DNA from: Carnobacterium_A antarcticum
GTDB taxonomy: Bacteria; Bacillota; Bacilli; Lactobacillales; Carnobacteriaceae
NCBI RefSeq assembly: GCF_042658365.1
Contig: NZ_JBHSQC010000008.1
Strand: one strand, 5' to 3'
DNA length: 64,000 nucleotides
Of the stretch, positions 59,695 through 64,000 are shown piece by piece (positions within the stretch are counted from its first letter, which is position 1; each line of letters opens with the position of its first letter). The notes under the pieces were generated by a model. It searched no databases and had not been told where the DNA came from. It saw only the letters and a list, made by a program, of their open reading frames with translations. A program made the translations under genes and the position numbers.

Positions 59695-60105
59695 TCAATG
59701 GCGTGTTTTCATGTGCTTATTGAGCCCTTGACGCGCCAAGTGATCGGCTTCTTTATTTTGAGATTCAGGAATCCATTGAATCATAAACGACGGAAACAAG
59801 CGCAACAGCTGATTGATGCTGGTGAGGTATGCTTGAAAGACCTTGTTTTTTACGTAATTGCGTTCAATAGCCGTTACGACAATCTTACTATCTGAAAAAA
59901 TCAATAACGACTGATTTGTGTAATTGTGTTCTGACAAATATATTAACCCCGTCATGAGCGCCTCGAACTCAGCTTCATGATTGCTCAGTTCTCCTTTGAG
60001 CGGAATAGCTAACTGTTCATGTAAGCCATCGGCAATTAAAACGATTCCTGCACCACTCGGACCGGGGTTGTTTTTTGTAGAAGCATCTGTATACATTCGC
60101 AACAT
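59695..60105 (-). CDS. RNase HI-like protein (reverse transcriptase-like family)
   Basis: 136-residue RNase H fold protein. The acidic catalytic set is visible: Asp in YTDASTKNNPGPSG, Glu in HEAEFEAL, Asp in FSDSKIV and Asp in ADHLAR. This is the short YpdQ/YpeP-type family. It may cleave RNA in RNA-DNA hybrids, though Bacillus relatives lack clear activity. ATG 60105 lies near AAAGGA. It is divergent from the EbsA-like gene. Confidence 0.85.
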   Translation of the reverse strand: MLRMYTDASTKNNPGPSGAGIVLIADGLHEQLAIPLKGELSNHEAEFEALMTGLIYLSEHNYTNQSLLIFSDSKIVVTAIERNYVKNKVFQAYLTSINQLLRLFPSFMIQWIPESQNKEADHLARQGLNKHMKTRH

Positions 60106-60133
60106 AAAGTCTGATCCTTTCTATACTTCTCAA

Positions 60134-60162
60134 TTGGACTTAAGAAAAAGTTGTGCTATGAT
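60134..60162 (+). promoter_or_regulatory. Sigma-A promoter inside the apparent 5' end of the EbsA-like ORF
   Basis: TTGGAC (about 60134-60139), 17-base spacer, TATGAT (about 60157-60162). Transcription would start near 60169, after the first codons of the longest open frame (TTG 60151), so that start cannot be used. Confidence 0.6.
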
Positions 60163-60201
60163 AAGTGTGTAGTTTCATTAGATGAAGCGGGGGAATGCCA
60201 A

Positions 60202-60645
60202 ATAGTTAAAGCAGAATTAGCATTAAAAGTTCGTCTCTCCTTGGAACCAGCTTTCCAAATTATTTATTGGTCGATTTGTTGGTTAACTTTTTTTATCAGT
60301 CTTATTGGTATTCTAGAAGGACAACATTTTTCTGGTATTAGCATTTTTATGAGCGTTACTTGTCTGATTCTGCTGTATTTTGGATTTGGTTCTACACTAA
60401 AGCTTTCAAAAGACTCCTTTGAACTAACTTATTTTAGAGGCTTCAAAAAAAAGAGTTATTCGATGTTTCTTTTGTCTAAATTAGTTTTGTCAGAACAGCG
60501 CACCATTCAAGCAGAATTTGCTGATTCCGCAGAACCTCTTGTCTTTTATTTGAATCAAAAAAACAAGAAAAAGTTGGTAACGGCGATTCAACAACTGGCT
60601 CCAGCTGTCTTAATTGAAACAGCAGAGGCAATCAACCAAGTATGA
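60202..60645 (+). CDS. EbsA family membrane protein, unusual start
   Basis: About 147 residues: two transmembrane helices (IIYWSICWLTFFISLIGI and FMSVTCLILLYFGFG) and a cytoplasmic PH-like tail. Similar proteins are named EbsA after an enterococcal locus next to an RNase H-like gene, as here. The longest frame starts at TTG 60151, inside the promoter. The only ribosome site is GCGGGGG (60188-60193 region), followed at eight bases by ATA 60202. No ATG, GTG or TTG is well placed in this frame. An out-of-frame ATG at 60182 opens a 7-codon ORF instead. Confidence 0.6.
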   Translation: MVKAELALKVRLSLEPAFQIIYWSICWLTFFISLIGILEGQHFSGISIFMSVTCLILLYFGFGSTLKLSKDSFELTYFRGFKKKSYSMFLLSKLVLSEQRTIQAEFADSAEPLVFYLNQKNKKKLVTAIQQLAPAVLIETAEAINQV

Positions 60646-60663
60646 AAAGGCTGCAGAGGCGAT

Positions 60664-60698
60664 AAAAAACGATAACTCGATAGAGTTTATCGTTTTTT
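60664..60698. terminator. Bidirectional terminator between the EbsA-like and cold shock genes
   Basis: AAAAAACGATAA-CTC pairs with GAG-TTTATCGTTTTTT, T tracts on both strands. Confidence 0.85.
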
Positions 60699-60753
60699 AT
60701 TTAGAAAGTTTTAGTGAACTATCTAATACTTGATAAGCAGAAGCATTCAAAAA

Positions 60754-60963
60754 TCAAACATTTTCAATTACGATCACGTTTGTCGCTTGCAGGCCTCTGT
60801 TGCCTTCCACAATATCGAAAGTAACCTGCTGACCTTCTGATAAGCTTTTAAAACCTTCTCCTTCGATTCCGGTAAAATGCACAAAGACATCGTCTGATTC
60901 ATTATATTCAATGAAACCATATCCTTTTTCGTTGCTAAACCATTTAACTACTCCATTTTCCAT
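60754..60963 (-). CDS. Cold shock protein (CspA family)
   Basis: 69-residue single OB-fold nucleic acid chaperone. The RNP1 motif KGYGFIE and RNP2 motif VFVHF are present, with the start MENGVVKWFSNEKGYG. It lacks extra domains and binds single-stranded RNA/DNA. ATG 60963 follows AAGGGGGA. Which paralogue (CspA, CspB, CspC) it is cannot be told. Confidence 0.93.
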   Translation of the reverse strand: MENGVVKWFSNEKGYGFIEYNESDDVFVHFTGIEGEGFKSLSEGQQVTFDIVEGNRGLQATNVIVIENV

Positions 60964-61038
60964 CTGTAAGTCCCCCTTAATGATGAGTTTATTTAAACTT
61001 AAGCCAACTTGTGCATATAAAATAAAGAGGATACAAGA

Positions 61039-61164
61039 ATGATGGCTTATCTACATTATAGGAAGATTAACCGCTTCCGTCAAATAGATTTCAATGAAAT
61101 TGAGCCAATTGAATATTTAACAAGTTTATTTGCCAAGAATAAGAAGCAAGGTTTTTCTTTTTAA
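61039..61164 (+). CDS. Small ORF of 41 residues
   Basis: AAAGAGGA stands about nine bases before ATG ATG at 61039/61042, and the frame runs 41 codons to TAA. The peptide starts MMAYLHYRKINRFRQIDFNE and ends KKQGFSF; it is basic at both ends and has no membrane segment or known motif. It lies between the divergent cold shock gene and fhs, without overlap. It is not recognised, but the ribosome site and codon use make translation plausible. Confidence 0.5.
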   Translation: MMAYLHYRKINRFRQIDFNEIEPIEYLTSLFAKNKKQGFSF

Positions 61165-61253
61165 GCAAGTGTTGTATAATTTAAAGCAGATAGAAACAAA
61201 CGAGAAAACAAATTTAGTACGTGTCTGCTCGTTTAGTTGAAAGGAGAGTACAT

Positions 61254-62933
61254 ATGTTATCGGATATTGAAATAGCTCAGCGATCGACAATGTTGCCCAT
61301 TGTTGAAATCGCAGAAAAAATAAATTTAATAGAAGACGATTTAGAACTATATGGTAAGTACAAAGCTAAAATCAATTTAAAACGCATCAACCAATTAGCT
61401 GGCCAAAAAAAGCCAGCAGGAAAACTGGTGCTTGTTACGTCTATCAATCCTACTCCAGCTGGAGAAGGGAAAACCACTGTTTCGGTTGGACTGGCTGATG
61501 CATTGAACTATTTAGAGCAATCTACTATTTTAGCGTTGAGAGAACCTTCACTAGGACCTACGATGGGGATGAAGGGCGGGGCAGCAGGAGGAGGTTATGC
61601 GCAAGTGATGCCGATGGAAGACATCAATATGCACTTCACAGGAGATATGCATGCTTTGACTGCAGCTAACAATGCCCTATCGGCTTTTATTGACAATCAT
61701 CTCTACCAAGGAAATGGCTGTCAGATCAACCCAGCAACCATCACTTGGAAACGCGCATTAGATTTAAATGATCGTGCATTAAGAAATATCGTGGTTGGAC
61801 TTGGCGGACGTTTTAATGGCGTTCCTCGTGAAGATGGCTTCGATATTACTGTCGCTAGTGAAATGATGGCTATTCTATGTTTGGCTACTGATATAGATGA
61901 TTTAAAGAACCGTCTTTCACATATTGTCATTGGCGAAACTTATGATCGTCAAATGGTGACGGTTGCTGACCTGAAAGTTCAAGGAGCTTTAGCTTTATTG
62001 CTGAAAGATGCTATCAAGCCAAACTTAGTACAGACTTTATACCATACACCTGCCTTAGTACATGGTGGCCCATTTGCAAATATCGCTCATGGCTGTAACA
62101 GTGTTTTAGCGACTCAGACAGCTATGAAACTAGCCGACTATACTGTAACTGAAGCTGGGTTTGGTGCAGACTTGGGTGCAGAAAAATTTCTAGATATTAA
62201 AGTTCCGCAATTGGAAAAAGCTCCAGATGTAGTCGTCATTGTTGCGACTATCCGTGCTTTGAAAATGCACGGAGGCGTCGTAAAAACTGAATTAGCGCAT
62301 GAAAACATCGAAGCGCTAAAAAAAGGGTTTGCAAATTTGAAAAAGCATATTGAGAATATGCAAAATTATGGACTGCCTGTTGTAGTAGCCATCAATGAAT
62401 TTTCATCAGATACCGAAAAAGAAGAAACTTGTTTAAAAGAAATGATTGAAGCGCTAGGTGTCCCGGTTGCCCTCACTTCTGTTTGGGAAAAAGGCCCAGT
62501 AGGAGGAATTGAATTAGCTAAAGCCGTCATCGAAACGGCTGAGAAGCAATCATCTGATTTTGTTCCACTTTATGATATGAAAAAAAGAACCATTCAAGAA
62601 AAAGTGACCACGATCGTCACTGATATTTATGGTGGTTCCGGTGTGCAGTTTAGTAAAAAAGCCAAGAAACAAATGCAAACTTTCGCGGAAAGAGGATGGG
62701 ATCATCTTCCCATTTGTATGGCAAAAACTCAGTATTCCTTATCCGATGATCCAACCCAGTTAGGTCGTCCTACAGGTTTTGATGTTACTATCAGAGAGTT
62801 TGTTCCAAAATTAGGTGCAGGATTCATTGTAGCGTTAACCGGACAAGTGTTGACCATGCCCGGATTACCTAAGAAGCCAGCGGCTCTGCAAATGGATATT
62901 ACGGAGGATGGAGAAATCAAGGGCTTATTTTAA
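61254..62933 (+). CDS. fhs: Formate-tetrahydrofolate ligase
   Basis: 559-residue cytosolic enzyme making 10-formyl-THF from formate, THF and ATP. P-loop TPAGEGKTTVSVGLADAL, followed by REPSLGPTMGMKGGAAGGGY, both diagnostic. It feeds purine and formyl-methionine synthesis. ATG 61254 follows GAAAGGAG; the upstream frame lacks a ribosome site. It complements fthC in the same one-carbon pathway. Monocistronic. Confidence 0.96.
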   Translation: MLSDIEIAQRSTMLPIVEIAEKINLIEDDLELYGKYKAKINLKRINQLAGQKKPAGKLVLVTSINPTPAGEGKTTVSVGLADALNYLEQSTILALREPSLGPTMGMKGGAAGGGYAQVMPMEDINMHFTGDMHALTAANNALSAFIDNHLYQGNGCQINPATITWKRALDLNDRALRNIVVGLGGRFNGVPREDGFDITVASEMMAILCLATDIDDLKNRLSHIVIGETYDRQMVTVADLKVQGALALLLKDAIKPNLVQTLYHTPALVHGGPFANIAHGCNSVLATQTAMKLADYTVTEAGFGADLGAEKFLDIKVPQLEKAPDVVVIVATIRALKMHGGVVKTELAHENIEALKKGFANLKKHIENMQNYGLPVVVAINEFSSDTEKEETCLKEMIEALGVPVALTSVWEKGPVGGIELAKAVIETAEKQSSDFVPLYDMKKRTIQEKVTTIVTDIYGGSGVQFSKKAKKQMQTFAERGWDHLPICMAKTQYSLSDDPTQLGRPTGFDVTIREFVPKLGAGFIVALTGQVLTMPGLPKKPAALQMDITEDGEIKGLF

Positions 62934-62940
62934 CAATAAA

Positions 62941-62982
62941 AAAGGAGCTTATCTGATATACGAGGATAAGCTCTTTCCTTTT
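62941..62982 (+). terminator. Terminator of fhs
   Basis: AAAGGAGCTTATC pairs with GATAAGCTCTTTCC (one bulge), then a T-rich run. Confidence 0.75.
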
Positions 62983-63094
62983 TATATGAGAGGCTTTCTT
63001 TGCTGGAGTCTCATAAGCAGAAACAGCCATTGCCTTTAAGTTTGTATCATAAGAAAGGATTGGTAGAATAGGAGGAGAAAGGAGCTGTTAAGAA

Positions 63095-63739
63095 ATGGAG
63101 ACTATTTTAACTGAAGAGTTGATTGAATTAGCTGAAAAACGAAGCGCACACTTTCCAGTGGAAGGCTTTTTATGGGGAATAGGGCCAATCCACCCGCGTT
63201 TTATGTTGGTAGGTGAAGCTCCTGGAGAAGTTGAATCTTTAAACGGTATTCCTTTCACAGGCAGAGCAGGAATAGAATTGATGAAGTTTTTTGATTTCCT
63301 AGAGGTTACTCGTGAAGAAGTTTTTATTACCAGTACTTTTAGAAGTCGACCTTATCAAGAAAAAGAGAAAATAGATAGAAAAACTGGAGAACGTTTTATG
63401 CGCAAATACAATCGAACGCCGACTAAAAAAGAAATAATAGCACATGCGCCGTTGCTAGATTATGAAATAAAAACCATTGATCCGCCGATTATTTTAACAA
63501 TGGGCAATGTAGGGTTGCAACGTTTAATCGGAAACCAGGCGAAAATCATGCAGCTTCATGGTCAGTTGTATGAAGGACCCATTCAAAAGTTAGCTACTCC
63601 AGAAGCCACTACTTACACCTGGACAACGGAACAGTACCGGATATTTCCGACTTTTCATCCAGCGTCTATTTTTTATAATCGTCAGTTATTAGAGATGATT
63701 TACGAAGATTTGGCTCTATTTAAAACTTACTTATCTTAA
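63095..63739 (+). CDS. Uracil-DNA glycosylase superfamily protein without cysteines
   Basis: 214-residue protein with the family 4-like motif A GEAPGEVESLNGIPFTGRAG (water-activating region) and the motif B-like FHPASIFYNR. Unlike family 4 enzymes it contains no cysteine at all, so the 4Fe-4S cluster is absent. It may be an active cluster-free variant or a divergent nucleic acid-binding protein. GAAAGGAG lies about 13 bases before ATG 63095. Monocistronic with a strong terminator. Confidence 0.8.
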   Translation: METILTEELIELAEKRSAHFPVEGFLWGIGPIHPRFMLVGEAPGEVESLNGIPFTGRAGIELMKFFDFLEVTREEVFITSTFRSRPYQEKEKIDRKTGERFMRKYNRTPTKKEIIAHAPLLDYEIKTIDPPIILTMGNVGLQRLIGNQAKIMQLHGQLYEGPIQKLATPEATTYTWTTEQYRIFPTFHPASIFYNRQLLEMIYEDLALFKTYLS

Positions 63740-63756
63740 ATTACAGCTAGTCTTTA

Positions 63757-63797
63757 GGCCGGAGTTGAGACATGAGTCTCAGCTCCGGCTTTTGTTT
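63757..63797 (+). terminator. Strong terminator near the right edge
   Basis: GCCGGAGTTGAGAC pairs with GTCTCAGCTCCGGC (one G-U) around ATGA, followed by TTTTGTTTT. Confidence 0.93.
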
Positions 63798-63819
63798 TAA
63801 GAACTTTCTGAGTGAACCG

Positions 63820-63993
63820 TCAATATTTAACGGACAGCTGCAAAGTTAAAGCAATAGCTATACAACTGTTCGTTAAAACTAACCAATAGAACAAAACTAT
63901 CAACCGACTTTTCAAATTTGGATCTTCCGTTTCTGAACTGCCTTTAGAAAGCTGAAAGAACCGAATCGCTTTGGATTGTACGGTGTTCGCTCT
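63820..63993 (-). other. Possible membrane-protein fragment at the right edge
   Basis: On the minus strand a 57-codon open frame encodes a polar start (VQSKAIRFFQLSKGSSETE) followed by a convincing hydrophobic helix (LIVLFYWLVLTNSCIAIALT) and ends at TGA. An in-frame TAG lies immediately upstream at 63996-63994. No ATG, GTG or TTG precedes the helix with a ribosome site except TTG in its middle. It may be a degraded gene or chance. Confidence 0.25.
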
Positions 63994-64000
63994 CTATAAA

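Noticed and set aside
1..64000. CRISPR arrays, rRNA operons, complete prophage or insertion sequences
   Set aside because: No regularly spaced repeats, no rRNA sequence, and no transposase or phage structural genes were seen in reading both strands.

Overview
The window looks like a chromosomal segment of a low-GC Gram-positive bacterium of the order Lactobacillales. It is most likely Carnobacterium or a close relative (family Carnobacteriaceae). The basis is AT-rich DNA with strong AGGAGG ribosome binding sites, a T-box in front of argS, GlnR and CstR-type regulation, an NrdH-NrdI-NrdE-NrdF ribonucleotide reductase, an EbsA-like protein, and a rpmG-fthC-gluP-yqgQ-glcK block that also occurs in Bacillus. 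The genus is an inference from gene content; no 16S gene is present. Almost all of the window is core genome. There is no intact prophage, no insertion sequence, no CRISPR array and no rRNA. Mobile DNA is limited to the 3' tail of a group II intron at the left edge and a possible integration scar beside a tRNA-Arg gene near 54 kb.

Layout. 0-9.7 kb holds metabolism around oxaloacetate and pyroglutamate: pckA with a promoter and a cre-like site, a complete Na+-pumping oxaloacetate decarboxylase (alpha, gamma, separate biotin carrier, beta), a PLP aminotransferase, then DUF969-DUF979-pcp and a gamma-glutamylcyclotransferase-like gene. 9.7-18 kb holds a YdaT-like stress protein, an epimerase, RlmA-type methyltransferase, QueG, TrmL and a heterodimeric ABC exporter. 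18-21 kb is a persulfide-stress operon: yidD, rhodanese, CoA-disulfide reductase/rhodanese fusion, rhodanese and a CstR repressor, with a matching operator placed inside the promoter. 21-33.8 kb holds purine permease, nucleoside-binding lipoprotein, argS with an arginine T-box, argR, phosphomannomutase, aldo-keto reductase, zwf, a DEAD-box helicase, a DUF1189 protein and sodA.

33.8-46.3 kb holds a pentapeptide-repeat protein coupled to a YfhO-type membrane protein, a class B penicillin-binding protein, an MltG-like fragment protein, a membrane-HTH protein, rpmG, fthC, rhomboid protease, yqgQ, glucokinase, a YqgU-like lipoprotein and a membrane rhodanese that has lost its catalytic cysteine. 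46.3-53.1 kb holds a GDPD, miaA, hflX, the YnbB-like PLP enzyme, glnA and glnR. glnR lies downstream of glnA with its own GlnR box, the reverse of the usual order. 53.1-54.7 kb is a gene-poor scar with tRNA-Arg(TCT). 54.7-58.5 kb is the nrdHIEF operon with two NrdR boxes. 58.7-63.8 kb holds a DUF975 protein, an RNase H-like protein, an EbsA-like protein, a cold shock protein, a 41-residue small ORF, fhs and a cysteine-free uracil-DNA-glycosylase-like protein.

Most transcription units end in clear intrinsic terminators, listed individually. The observations I consider most worth following are the CstR-type operator in front of yidD, two genes whose only well-placed start codons are non-canonical (ATT and ATA), the tRNA-Arg scar with helically phased repeats, the inverted repeat around an NrdR box, and a structured terminator-ended stretch between rlmA and queG. 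I did not find a clearly new multi-gene system; the yidD-containing sulfur operon and the DUF969/DUF979/pcp cluster are the closest.
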